Assembly: GCA_963971405.1 (NCBI GenBank)
Contig: OZ020486.1
Location: forward strand, 25,071,419 to 25,135,418
Direction: 5' to 3'
DNA length: 64,000 bases
Source of the DNA: Psococerastis gibbosa
Taxonomy: Eukaryota; Arthropoda; Insecta; Psocodea; Psocidae
Part shown: one piece after another, positions 9,600 through 20,699 of the stretch
How positions within the stretch are numbered: the first letter of the stretch is position 1
Layout: every line of letters begins with the position of its first letter
The notes under the pieces: model-generated
What the model was told of the DNA's origin: nothing
The model's database searches: none
The model's input: the letters and a program-made list of their open reading frames with translations, nothing else
Translations under genes and position numbers: made by a program

Positions 9600-10600
9600 A
9601 ACAATATCGTATGTTATCATATACGAGCAATTCAACTTTGTAGAAAGTCTCGACCAGCAGGGGAATTAGAGAAAGGAAGCTACGGAATTATGGACACAAA
9701 CGGGATGCTAACCCGAGTCTACATCTCGCTGAAATGGAATGCTGACTACTGCCCTGCACCAAATTCGCCTTTGTAACATTAATTTAATCTACTCAACACA
9801 GTTAATGGCCAAATGTAAGATTAGCATGGTTGCATCCAAAATTGGCGTTATTCTTCTAGAAACTGAAGCAACAAATCGCATAATGTCATGTCATCAGCAG
9901 TCAGAACAGTTACTGTTCAGTGTATTGCGCCAATTCCTGTAGATATCTGATTATGCAACTGACTGCTTCTCTTCGAAATATTGCCCTCCAGCAGACCTAG
10001 CGCGACCCAAGAGGGATGTCCGCTATACAGTTTTGCCCGATACTAGTAGGACTATAGCACTGGACTGAATTGCTGATTTAATAATTTGTATTATTGAATA
10101 CGCATATCGTGCACGAAAAGTATGGCAAAAAAGAGGCTAAAAACTTAAACGTAGCCAAGACTTTGCAATGAAATGACTAATTGGGGGAAGCGGGGGGCTG
10201 CGGGTACATATTCATGGCTGGATATCATAAAACTGGGGATCGATGTAAGTCGCGTGCACCCCGTCGACGCCTCGTAAATTCCAGTCCCACCCCCCCCCCC
10301 CCACCCCTCCTTCCGAGGGGCTCACGAGGGCACTTGAGGGGAACTCATCAAACTCGAGTTTTTTTTTCAAGATTCCCACACCAGGAAAAGGATCATCTGT
10401 TGGTTTTTCCGGTTTCGCGGTGAATCCCATCAAAGTCTGTTTATTCATGTCGGCAGACAGCTTATTATACTACATAAATTTAGCCATTTTGTTTATATGT
10501 AATAAACAAAAAATATGAATATAAAAAATATTTTATGACAACTAAATCTAACGATGACCAATACATACATACAGACCATTACGGTACCTAAAGAGACTCA
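9600..10600. other. No gene seen; upstream intron or 5' flank of the LIM gene
   Basis: Short frames only. A C-run (14 C) lies near 10291 within GC-richer sequence at 10180-10330. No known repeat end was recognised. Confidence 0.45.
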
Positions 10601-10825
10601 TTGACGGACTTTGATCGAAAGCAGTCAACGCACCTTGAGTCGCTTTTTTCATTGTTTATTTGCGTAAAAGTAGACCATCTAAGAAGCAACTCCGAAATAG
10701 ACGCAATTCTCAATGGAGAAGACATAGTCCGGTTCATAAAAGAGCAACGCATAAGGTGGCTGGGACACGTCGTAAGAATGTCAGACGACCACATGCCGAA
10801 AAAGATGTACAAAGTAAGCATGTAA
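10601..10825 (+). pseudogene. Non-LTR retrotransposon reverse transcriptase C-terminal remnant
   Basis: The frame ends with [21 protein letters not shown] followed by a short S/D-rich stretch and PKK. The motif R-x-RWLGHVxRM is the hallmark of the C-terminal region of many LINE endonuclease-reverse transcriptase proteins. The recognisable part starts near residue 30. No polymerase catalytic region precedes it, and it stops soon after the motif, so this is a 5'-truncated fragment and not a functional gene. Confidence 0.75.
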
Positions 10826-10894
10826 ATTGGAGAGTCCTGGGTCCAATACCCCACATGAAAATAAATGCCACCCTTCCAAAAATTAACTGCCACA

Positions 10895-10940
10895 GTCAAA
10901 TCAAATCAAATAGATTTTATTCCATTCTTCAAGGCAATAC
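10895..10940 (-). repeat. Possible LINE 3' tail with TTTGA repeats
   Basis: On the minus strand this reads AATAAAATCTATTTGATTTG, continuing with another TTTGA unit. A polyadenylation-like AATAAA next to a short simple repeat is typical of CR1/Jockey-like LINE ends. It would mean that part of 10.9-11.9 kb derives from a minus-strand LINE 3' region. Confidence 0.4.
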
Positions 10941-11957
10941 AGGGTTACATAATCACTAAATAAAGAATAATTTAAAATGTATTAAATTAAATTCAAAATT
11001 TATGAGGAATTAACCAGCCCAACTGTGTACAGTAAGGGTAGCACTCAGCATACGGCTTCGAATGTCCTATGCCTATGGCAGTGCCTCTATAATGAAAATG
11101 ATAATGAAAAATAATGATGAAAAAGTACTAAAAAATAATAAGGAGCTGTAGTTAAAACATTTTTAAGCTTAAAAGGTGTCATCTGCAGTATGTAATTGCT
11201 TTTGTAATATCTCGCCTCCCAAAAATTGTCTAGGGCTATCAAATATTTTGCAGTGCGGAGCCTATGTCTAGCCAGGCACTAATATTACCAACTAATATTT
11301 CCAGCATATTTTCTGAGTTGGATGCCAATCTGCTACATCTGGAAACATTTCACCAGGAGAAGATAGGTTTGATACTAATCAAAATGGACTTCGCAGTTAG
11401 ATTTGAGGTCAAAATACAATAGAAACGAAACTTTATTCGTTCGTTTTAGGTTCTATGTAAATCTGAATCAAACAGCGATTTTTTTTTCTCTCCAATTAAC
11501 CCGTTTTTATAGTAAGAAAAGTCAGAATTTGTAGACCTACAAGTCGTTTGATGCTATCTTGCGCCGCACTGCAAAAGATTGTCAAAGAGGAAGCACAATC
11601 AAAGCTTTTAAACACGAGAGGACCCAAATGGGGTGAGATACGAGAATGGGGGAGCTAAAACGAAGGGAGGGGAGGTAAACACACTCAATGCATTAACTCC
11701 CATTTAAAACGCAGCTCAACAAAAATGTCCCGAACAACAACTCCATTATCGTACAGAGTAGTCTCGCCATTCTGACATCCAAGTATGGACAATTTCCCAT
11801 CAGCACTGCTAACACTCATGCTAATACTATACTGCAATTATTTATTGTAATATTGTAGCAGCAGCACTTAACATATACGGTAATGGTTTTTACGTTTAAT
11901 TAATCGCAATCTTCAATAAGTCTACGGCAATTAATACAGGTAAAATACCTTAGCCTG

Positions 11958-12285
11958 ATGATATATAATTATATACTATTAAAAATCATTGACAGGAAAC
12001 CAAATAGATACCCCACCGAAGACCTATTAAAACTAGCAAACGTACTATCAATCAAAAAGCTATACATAAAAGAATCTATTTGCAACTCCTACAAAAATAT
12101 GCATAAGCAAGACAGACCCACACATCAACACAACACTAGGTACAGACAAAGAAACCCACTATCCATACAAGTGGTCTCGAGAAGCTACTCGCAAACTGCC
12201 TCTGAACATAAAAAACCAAACAAACTATCACGTATTTAGAAAAAATTTAAAAAAATGGCTTACTGATCTGGAAATTACTCAATAA
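11958..12285 (+). pseudogene. CR1/Jockey-like LINE reverse transcriptase C-terminus, frameshifted
   Basis: The first part reads DLLKLANVLSIKKLYIKES and then HNTRYRQRNPL, the C-terminal pattern of CR1/Jockey-class LINE proteins (a hydrophobic helix, then HNTR.R). The frame shifts near 12165. The continuation in another frame contains REATRKLPLNIKN and then FRKNLKKWL, which is the expected next block, ending in a TAA at 12283-12285. The element is 5' truncated and inactive. Confidence 0.75.
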
Positions 12286-12406
12286 AGAAAAGAGAGAATA
12301 GAAATAGAAATAAACTTCCATGACTAACAACAAGTTACCCAAGTGGCGAGGGGTCCCTTATTATTAAATACCACAAAACACCGACAAAGCTACCACCTTT
12401 AAATAA

Positions 12407-12784
12407 GTGCAAGCCAATGGCTCCAATTGCGGAAGATCTTGTCTAGAAACACCACAACGGTGGAGGAGGCAGATGAGCAAGAGCCCAGCCACCCCTCTGC
12501 CTAGAGGGAAGGGTATTGACCCAAAAGGCCCTAACAGAAAACCCCAGCGTAGGCAGAGCGCTAAGAAGGAACCATCTCCCCACTGTCGCTAGGCCAATCT
12601 CCTGCACAGTGGTACTACTACTACTAGCACAAATGGAAGCCTCGGCAAGAGGAATGGGTCCGGGGTGACCTCCTCACGCCGCGCGAAGAAGAAGTCAAAT
12701 AAATACGAAAATAAGAAAACGCCACTGTACTTTGTTTTGGAAAATGAAAAGCAATTTCTCACGCGAAATCTGAGAAACGTATAA
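12407..12784 (+). pseudogene. Possible decayed coding sequence, Lys/Arg/Pro-rich, one in-frame stop
   Basis: One frame stays open for about 125 codons except for a TAG at 12590-12592. It is GC-richer than its surroundings. It encodes a basic, Ser/Pro-rich stretch (residues such as GKGIDPKGPNRKPQRRQSAK) and then TPLYFVLENEKQFLTRNLRN. I do not recognise it. A LINE ORF1 N-terminus is a guess from composition and the neighbouring LINE debris. Confidence 0.3.
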
Positions 12785-12888
12785 TTCAATGGTACTCGTG
12801 TATCTCTAGGCTTATTATTTTATTGCCAACATTTTTGAAAGCCTGTGAAACCTCTTAACCCTGACCTCATTTTACCACACCATCATAA

Positions 12889-13161
12889 GACCCGGTACAC
12901 ACGGGCATGAGACGCTTGAGAAATTCATCATGGGAATAAATGGATTGGTGATAGGTTAATTTCTGAACGCACTTCTGAAGGTTTTGAGGCGTTGACGCGT
13001 GTTCGGGGCGTGTCTAGTGGGAAAACCGTGCAGTTTTGAGTGGTCAACTTCACGCCAGCTGGAAAAAATCGTCGAGAAAACGACAAAAAAATCTTCTAAC
13101 CCTATGGCTACAATGGAAAAAACTTCGGCAAATCCCGACTGGCAGAATCGTGTACCGGGCC
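12889..13161. mobile_element. PIF/Harbinger-like MITE, 273 bp
   Basis: The ends are GACCCGGTACACACG and CGTGTACCGGGCC, inverted repeats with one mismatch over the first 12 bases. The flanking trinucleotide is TAA on both sides (12886-12888 and 13162-13164), the target preference of PIF/Harbinger elements. The interior has no conserved coding sequence. Confidence 0.7.
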
Positions 13162-13309
13162 TAAAAAATATAGGTCCCTGGTCAATCTCGTTGCCCACTG
13201 CGCTACTTAGAGAACAGTTAGCTATGACACTACCCACAGCACAACAGTAACACTATATACTTACAGAACTATTGACAATAAATATAATAACGAAGGCTTC
13301 CATGGCCGG

Positions 13310-13503
13310 AGTCTAATAAGGGGACAGAAGAATCCGGGCCAATAGGCCGTGGTCACTTGCTACGGTACCTCCGCGATACAACCTTAGAAGTCTACGTGTA
13401 CGTAGCCAAGATGTCGACCTCAGATGTAGACGGAACGTTGGGAAGCTTACTTTCTGATCGACCACGGCCCATTAGCCCGGATTCTTCTGCCCCCTTATTG
13501 ACT
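13310..13503. repeat. Foldback MITE with about 43-bp arms
   Basis: The left arm 13310-13352 and right arm 13460-13503 are inverted repeats sharing AATAAGGGG.CAGAAGAATC then CGGGC and GGGCCGTGGTC with few mismatches. The loop of about 107 bp has a short internal palindrome (CTACGTGTACGTAG). No target duplication could be assigned. Confidence 0.8.
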
Positions 13504-14289
13504 ATAAAGCCCAGAAGAAAAAAGTATTACAGCATTAACGATTGTGCATGCAACCTGCATACGTTCGTATCTACTATCTAATCCTCAAAGTTTGAAACAT
13601 TTCTTAAATTTAGAGCGGTACTGCGGGAATTTGTATTGATGCTTCCAAGAACTAAAAACAAGTTTTGTCGTGACCAAATATTATGGGGTATTTCCAGTGG
13701 CGGCTCGTGGTGTATCAAAATGGTGGGGCAACGAATTGTAATAAAGTAATAGCATATAACTTACCACTACTTGAATATCAAATAGATTCTTCGGCATTTC
13801 GATGTGGCAAACAAGTCTATAACTCGCTGTTTACATTTTTGTAATATTCGTTTACATTACCCTGCAGTGTTGCCGGGCGTGTCATATGAAATATCACGCC
13901 ACTGACGTTCAAAATTCACGACATATCACGCAAGCAACTAATCGGCGAATATATATGCATATTAATATAATATATACATATAATACATAATTTATATTAA
14001 ATTTTTTAATATGGTAACTAAAATATATGTCATTTGTTTTGCTAATTTTATCTAACAACTTCTATGCTTAGCTTGTAGTGGGGCTGAAAAATCTGTGTGA
14101 ATTATTTTTCTTACTTCCAGTGGCGTAACGATAGTTTTTCGAGGGTGGCGGTGTTTAATTCGCCCCCCCCCCCATTTTCATGATAGTGTAGAATAAGGGG
14201 AAAACCGTTCTCAAGGACTTTCGCAGCATTTAAATTAATGACATTACTGTCCGTCGCACAGGGGCCCGGGGGTTCGGGAGACGTGAACG

Positions 14290-15140
14290 GGGGCCCCCAA
14301 GGGTCGTAATGAATATAAATACAAGCAAGGGGGGCCCGGGTCAAAATTTTTGAAAAATAAGCCTGAAATGATGGGGTTTTACGCAATTTCATAGGAGTAA
14401 TGTTTCGATTTTTACAGGCGATGTATATAGGCTAAATACGAACGAGGGAGTCTGGGGGTCTCCCCCGGGTGAAGATTTTTGTAAAATACCTGAAATAGGG
14501 GGTTTTACGCATCTTGCCAAAAATGTTTAGATTTTGTAGATAACGACTTTATTAAGTTGTTACGTTTTGATGATTTTACAGACAATGAATATAATTACGA
14601 GCAAGGGGGGCCGGAAGTCTCCCCCGGGTGAAATTTTTTTAAAAATAGGGCTGAAATGGTAAGGGTTTTACGCATTTTGATAGGACTAATGTTTCAATTG
14701 TACGGACGATGAATATAACTACATACAAGGGGGTTCGGGGGTCTCCCCCGGATGATTTTTTTTTTTTTTAAATAGGTCTGAAACAGTGGGGTTTTAGGCA
14801 TTTTGATAGGTTAACGCTTAGATTTTCAAGGCAATGAATCCAATTACGAGCAAATTCTTGAATGATGAGCATGAAATGGTGGGGTTTCATGCATTTTGAT
14901 AGGAGTAACGTTTCGATGTTTACAGGCGATGAACATAGGCTAATTCCAAACGAGGGGGTCCAGGGGTCTCCCCCGGGAGAAGGTGTTTGTTAAATAGACC
15001 TGAAATACGGGGTTTTACGCATCTTGCCAAAAATGTTTAGATTTTTCAGATGAGCACTTTATTATGTTATTAGGTACTTTTTAAATAATTCGGCCCAAAA
15101 TATTGACTTCCTATAAAATCGTGGGGTTTTAAGGCTTTAA
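14290..15140 (+). repeat. Tandem G-rich module array inside the 2.5 kb element
   Basis: About six units repeat a core of GTCTCCCCCGG, then a T/A-rich spacer with AAATAGG.CTGAAA, then TGGGGTTTTACGCATTTTG, then TTTCGATTTTTACAGGCGATG. The same core occurs in the 2077-3239 and 42489-43135 elements. Units vary from about 110 to 240 bp. Confidence 0.75.
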
Positions 15141-16090
15141 GTGGTCGCCTTATTCGCTTGAACAAAAGAGTTCAACCTCTTTTGAGACATTGTGGTTCGT
15201 AAATAAGTAGTTTTTTTTATTAATTTTCAATCAGAGAAAGACCTCTCACACGTGGCATTTCTTTGTTCTATAATATGCATGTTTATTATCTTGTTCGATT
15301 TTGCGCCCATGTGGCGCAGAGGCAGACAAATATGAAATAATGAGCAAATCACAATGGCCGCCCGCCGGCTGAGTAGATTTGGAATATGATTTTTGGAGTT
15401 GTGTTGGGGTCTTGTCACTTGTGGTCTGTGGTCCTAGATCAGGTAAGGTAAACAGCATTTTTCGGCATTTTTTTTTTTTTAATGTTTTCATTTTTCCTGG
15501 GTTTTAATTTTTTTATTATTTTATTGGTTTAAATTTCAACATTTTTATTTAATTATAAAATCAATTTTGTCTAAAATACACGCACTTTACACGCACATCA
15601 CGCAAGCTCTGAAAATACACGCATTTCGTGATTTTTCACGCAAAACGGCAACCCTGTTACCCTGCCTGGCCGTTGGGCAGAACCTGACTTCCCTAGTCAA
15701 AAATTCTTCTTTGAAAAATTTTATAATAATCATCAGTCATGACAAAATAGTGAAACTCTTCTCAAAAATACTCAAAAATAACTCTTATAATTATGATTTT
15801 AAAAAAATACCAATATTCAACGATATTATTAATACGAAACATTTAAAGTCATTTTTGGGGCGCTGCCCCGCTGCCCATGTATAAATGCATATGGCATGAA
15901 TTGCATTGCAAGGTCCATAAGAGAAAAGTTGTGTACACCTTTTCAATGGTGCGAACAATCTTCTTAACTTTTGCCTGACTCGGTTGCCATGGCGACCCGG
16001 GGCTAAATTGAAAATTGCCCCAAGTTGCCCAAAGCACGCACATAGCATAGCCGAATTGTAGCAGTTGCATTTTTCTTCAGAATAGTATAT

Positions 16091-16118
16091 TATTATTTTA
16101 TTATTATTATTATTATTA
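16091..16118 (+). repeat. (TTA)n microsatellite
   Basis: A TTATTATTATT run lies close to the right end of the 2.5 kb hAT-like element, within it. Confidence 0.8.
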
Positions 16119-16203
16119 AAAGGAAATTGCTTTGTTTGCCTGTAAAATTATGGGAGGGCTGTAGCCCCAGTGCCCTTATGGACGAGCCGCCACTGGGTAT
16201 TTC

Positions 16204-16880
16204 TTGCTGACTGTTTAGCTTTTATAAATTATACAACATGTTCAATAATTAAATGTTGTAGAAGAAGGAGTCTATATTTCCCCTACAAACGAGCAGGCGA
16301 CAGGCGTACACATAAATAATAAAAAAATAGCCAGTTAATTAGTAAATTGTTAGGTAATCCTACGGAAAAAAAGACAATAAAGACAACCAAAAAAAACTCG
16401 TTCTTGCACAAAATAAACCGCTTATTATGGGGGTCGACTCACAAAGTGACAAGCAAGTTACCGGTGGAGTGAAACTAAATAACAATATACATAATTTTTC
16501 GGTGCGACGGAACCATCAATTTGATACAAAAAGAAGCCGGGAGGGTAGTATTATTATAGACAGGAGACGAGGTTGGCGTCGGCCATCTTCCTCCACGCCC
16601 CCGACCTAATTACCCGCCGAAAAACCTTTTCGAATTAGATAGCAAGGACTCATATACCAATTAACAAGGCAAACATCAATCTCCAGTTACATTACCTGAA
16701 TTACGGAATTGAACAAAAAGCGTTGGACGTTCCGTTTCAGAAACAAATTAGCTCTTGTTCCATTCCTCTCTCTATCCATCTCTGTTTTCTCTCTCTGGCG
16801 TCATCCTATAATCCACTTATAATATGGCCAGTCTACGCATAACGCAGATGACCCCCAAAGTTCCCATATTATCCACGTAC
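16204..16880. other. No gene seen
   Basis: AT-rich non-coding sequence between the hAT-like element and SINE copy 2. No repeat ends or splice-bounded exon were seen. Confidence 0.4.
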
Positions 16881-17090
16881 AGTAGTGGAACGGACTCCAA
16901 CTTTCACCCGAAAGGTTGTTGGTTCGAGTCCTACACTTGCTATATTCTCTGGCCATGCTTCGGAGGGCATGTAAAGCAGACGGTCCCGGGCTTTCCTAGT
17001 TGAGTGTAAGAGAAGGCTTATAGCCCTAACTCCGCTAGGTTGGCTTAGTAATAGAACAAAAAAGTCGATATTTATTTATTGTCATTCTAT
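16881..17090 (+). mobile_element. SINE, family S1, copy 2
   Basis: It contains AGTAGTGGAACGGACTCC, CACCCGAAAGGTTGTTGG, the B-box GGTTCGAGTCC, the body CGGTCCCGGGC and TAGCCCTAACTCCGCTAG, and the tail ATATTTATTTATTG. It is colinear with copies 1 and 3. Confidence 0.85.
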
Positions 17091-18090
17091 ATTGACTTAA
17101 TTCGTATTTTTTTAAACCGCTTTCGGAGGGAAATACTTTGTATGGGCTGCTGATTATTTGCTGAAATAACTCAAGTCAGGCTCTGCCTTCATGCCTTTGC
17201 GACCGTGAAAATTAATTAATTTCGTCAAAAATACACGACCATTCCTTGTTTACAAAACATTTTGAAATCTTAATTAATATTGGTACAAGCTTCATGCATG
17301 TAGCAACTTCGATTGCATGCACAACTGGCTTAATTTTCGTACAGTACACAACAGTTAAAAAAAGTAGAGTAAAGTTCAATCAAATCAGAGTGTACAGCTG
17401 AAATATAGAAATTCTTATTGATTGGTAATTTGTAAATTGAAAAAATGATCTGAGTGTGTTGGGGATGGCTGTGGGGGGATATCGTCAAACATCTGTTCAT
17501 TTACCCCATTGTCCACCCAAATTATGACTGACATTTCAATGAGGGTGTATGGGGCGCTACGCAAACTGTATCGCCCCTGGCCATATTAGTCTCGGTTTCA
17601 TTGATTGAAAAAAAAGAAGGGGAGGATAAATGCAATGCAAAAAGAACCACTTTCAAAAGATTATTTCTTCATTATCGTCAAATAAAAGTTTAATTTTTAA
17701 TTTGCGATTGTATGTGACGTAAGGTTTATAATTTAATTAAAAATATTTAAGTAACAAAATACGGAACAATAATGCATTGTGTCAATGTACAGTCTAAACC
17801 ACTACTACAATATCACACATGAATTGTACTACAACGCCAACCTATATGTATAATGCACAATCTGCTTCATACCTATATGTACTACCTACTATATGTACCT
17901 ATATAGTAATACAAGGAAATTTTAGTTTTTCTGTAAACCTGATAGACAACAATTTACCAAATTAACCAATTCATAGAAAAATTAGAACAAAACTGGAAAA
18001 ACACCTTTTAATATGTGGAGTAGTTCTCTACCAATTGAATGAAACAAATCTTTAATAAATTAAGTACGGTATTAACTTCAAACAGAACAT
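17091..18090. other. No gene seen
   Basis: AT-rich unique-looking DNA with a TATATGTACCTA-like short repeat near 17845-17905. No supported coding sequence. Confidence 0.4.
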
Positions 18091-18091
18091 G

Positions 18092-18308
18092 TAGAGTAGT
18101 GGTACAGACTCCGACTATCACCCGAAAGGTTGTCAGCTCGAGTCCCACACTTGCAACATTTTCTGGCCATGCTTTGGAGGGCATGTAAAGCAGGCGGTCC
18201 CGGGCCTTCCTAGTTGAGTGTAAGAGAGGGCTTTATAGCCCTAACTCCGCTAGGTTAGTTTAGTAATAGAACAAGTCAATATTTATCTATTTATATATTT
18301 ATTTATAT
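18092..18308 (+). mobile_element. SINE, family S1, copy 3
   Basis: It has GTGGTACAGACTCCGAC, the B-box variant GCTCGAGTCCC, the same body as the other copies, and the tail ATTTATCTATTTATATATTT. The B-box has one changed base relative to copies 1 and 2. Confidence 0.85.
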
Positions 18309-19134
18309 ACACCAACCTATTTTGGGGTGATCCAGGGGAGGTCAAGGTCAACGGCAAACTTTCTCCACAAGAAAATTTGAATGAATAACGACTTTTTATT
18401 GCAATACAATTTGCGAACAATAAGACTATAAAGTCTTTTTTTCATGTTAACCATAACTTATTATCATTACTTAGTAATATATAACTTAAATTGTGGAATA
18501 TAAAAAGTGGGGAAAGAAGGTAATATATAGGAGGAGGTATGGGAGGGGGAAAAAGGGGGGTCCATTGTTTGTACTACTAAGACGCCAGGTAACAGGGTAA
18601 CAAAATTTTCGTGGCCGTAAGAAAAAAGACGTTCATGTCGGACAGCCGACATTGAGCTAGTTATTCTTCATTTGATAATCGAAAGATGAAAGAGAAAAGA
18701 GAGTTAATTAGGCTATTGTCAATTACGTACAATCAATAGCCATAGCCAAAAGACTGTAGAATTATAGATAAGCCCAATCGCTAACTAGGCAGGCCATTGG
18801 TACAAGTAGGCATTGAAATTTTGAGGACATTGTGCTCAAGGTAGAGTTAATGAAGTCGAGCATGCAACACGCATGATTTAATGATGCTTCAATTAATCCG
18901 ACTCGAGCTACGGACCGCTCGTTAGCTTGCTTCTCCAAATTCAGACTTGCCACAGTAAGAGTATAAATTGCTCTATATAAAAAATTAGCACACAGCATAG
19001 CATCACATCAACGACCAACGTTCGCATACCATACAACAATAAAAGACGCTTCATATTTCCTATAGAAGTAATTATTTGTACTCCCTAATTTATTGTACAT
19101 TCGTGTACATTTTAATGGATGGCAACCAAGCAGC
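18309..19134. other. No gene seen
   Basis: Non-coding on inspection; short frames carry no recognisable motif. Confidence 0.4.
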
Positions 19135-19458
19135 AGCGTAATTCACATCTAGGTACCAGAATAGGCTAAAAAAAGAATTTACAGTACTTACGGAAAAGGG
19201 AAGCACATTGCTGCGTTTAAACGCAAGCAGAAACAGTTACATTATGCTCCTACAGCGGTAATGTTTATAATATCTTCGTTAATTATGGAAGCGTAATTAT
19301 GGAGCGTAATGTATATCTAGGTACTAGAAGGGGCTAAAAAAAGATATTACAGTACTTACGGAAAAGGGAAGCACATTGCTGCGCTTAAACGCAAGCAGAA
19401 ACAGTTAAATTATGCTCCTACAGCGGTAATGTTTATAATATCTCCGTTAATTATGGAA
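19135..19458 (+). repeat. Tandem duplication, unit about 168 bp
   Basis: Two copies start at AGCGTAAT (about 19135 and 19303). They share CTTACGGAAAAGGGAAGCAC, AAACGCAAGCAGAAACAG, GCTCCTACAGCGGTAATG and TTAATTATGGAA. A few substitutions separate them. It has no coding character. Confidence 0.85.
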
Positions 19459-19459
19459 A

Positions 19460-20000
19460 CATGCTAATAAAAAATATATAATAATAGCAGGTCCAGAAAA
19501 TCAGCATAACTAACATAGTTCAAAACAATAATGAAACCAATCTTAACGACACTCTTTACAAAAAATAAAAAAAAGGAATTCCTAGAATTATTTAAAATTT
19601 GGGGATGCATTTCATATGTGGGTATTAAACAATAAGCAGCATTAATGTCATTCACATGGCTGTTGCTCATCCACTCCAACAAAGCAAATTGTTCCCCCAC
19701 CCATTTTCTATTGGATGATATTGACGGTTTTTGAAATAAAAGGTGTCGTCGCTCATATGAAAATGGGTTCCTCCAAGCACCCATTGTGCAAAAATTGGGA
19801 GCCAGAAGCTGTTTAATTTACCTACGCATAAATGCCCAAACCCGATGAATCGTTGGCGCATTGAGAGAGTTGCAACGATTATAGCAGTGGCTCGATTGTG
19901 TACGAACGTTCTACATAATTATGTAGACATAAAGGATGTTCTGACGGAGTTGTTAGCTATACTGCAGCATTATACGGTATATAATACTGTCATCATACTA
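19460..20000. other. No gene seen
   Basis: Short overlapping frames on the minus strand only; none is bounded by splice signals that I could pair. Confidence 0.4.
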
Positions 20001-20004
20001 ACTT

Positions 20005-20110
20005 AGGTTCAAGACAAGAGGTTGTGGGAGATCGCGGGTTCGAATCGCGCCAAGTCCAGATTTTTTAGATCCTCTATGGTCTATAAACCCTCTATTAAAT
20101 TAAGACTTAA
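20005..20110 (+). repeat. tRNA-derived SINE head, family S2, copy 1
   Basis: It has GATCGCGGGTTCGAATCGCG followed by CCAAGTCCAG and a T-run. It shares CGGGTTCGAAT and CGCCAAGTCCAG with 43.3 kb and the antisense copy at 55.2 kb. The B-box is intact. Confidence 0.6.
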
Positions 20111-20435
20111 ATTTTTTTATTTATTTTTAACTTTGAAGGTTAATAGTTTTATTTAACTTAAAGTCTTATTAAGAAAAAAAGTTTAATATCAGGCACTATT
20201 ACCTTAGATCATTATGTATTTTGGAGTACTTAAAAAGATAAACACGCACAGAATGTAATCAGACATTAGTCGAGTCAACGGATGCTATGAATAACACTCA
20301 GATATTTTCAATTCTATTCTATGATCACGATACATTAATTACATTAACTATTTTTTCTCCAGCTACCATATACTAAAATTTGCGACAAGACGTTTTATAC
20401 ATCAATGGTCGGACTCGTAGATATACTTGGTTTAT

Positions 20436-20489
20436 GCGCTTATTCCACCGACGTCAATAGTTCACTATTGACGTCGGTGGAATAAGCGT
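20436..20489. repeat. Near-perfect palindrome with 26-nt arms and 2-nt spacer
   Basis: The left arm begins GCGCTTATTCCACCGACG and the right arm mirrors it, ending GGTGGAATAAGCG. Only the outermost base pair differs. The arm matches the terminal sequence of the foldback element at 53465-53919, so this is two fused termini with the interior lost. Repeat X begins immediately to its right. Confidence 0.9.
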
Positions 20490-20490
20490 C

Positions 20491-20680
20491 TAAGTCATAC
20501 TTTCGCCTGTTCCATTGCGTCAATGGTAAGCTTGTCTCAGCTTGTCCATTATTGCCGATGTAGGTTGACATCGAGAACGTATACCAGTTTGCCAATGGCC
20601 AAAAATGCATACGGAAACAATACAAATAATGCCCGAAATCTATGGGGTCGTTGGCATTGCACTAGGGACCTATGGGCCAC
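20491..20680 (+). repeat. Repeat X, uninterrupted copy
   Basis: It is colinear with the two halves at 5007-5089 and 6311-6413. It has no coding or tRNA-like signature. It serves as the reference showing the insertion in the 5-6 kb copy. Confidence 0.75.
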
Positions 20681-20699
20681 ATAATAAGTAGGTCTAGTT

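Larger units (their letters stand above)
13695..16195. mobile_element. hAT-like non-autonomous transposon, 2.5 kb
   Basis: It starts CAGTGGCGGCTCGTGG and ends GGACGAGCCGCCACTG. The terminal 14 bp are perfect inverted repeats. The flanking octamers are identical (GGTATTTC at 13687-13694 and 16196-16203), as expected for hAT transposition. The interior holds a G-rich tandem array (14.3-15.1 kb) and several short frames, none resembling a transposase. A second hAT-type start (CAGTGGCGTAACGATAG) at about 14118 hints at a nested fragment. Confidence 0.9.

Noticed and set aside
14118..14136. Nested hAT element starting CAGTGGCGTAACGATAG
   Set aside because: No matching right end or flanking octamer found inside the 2.5 kb element.
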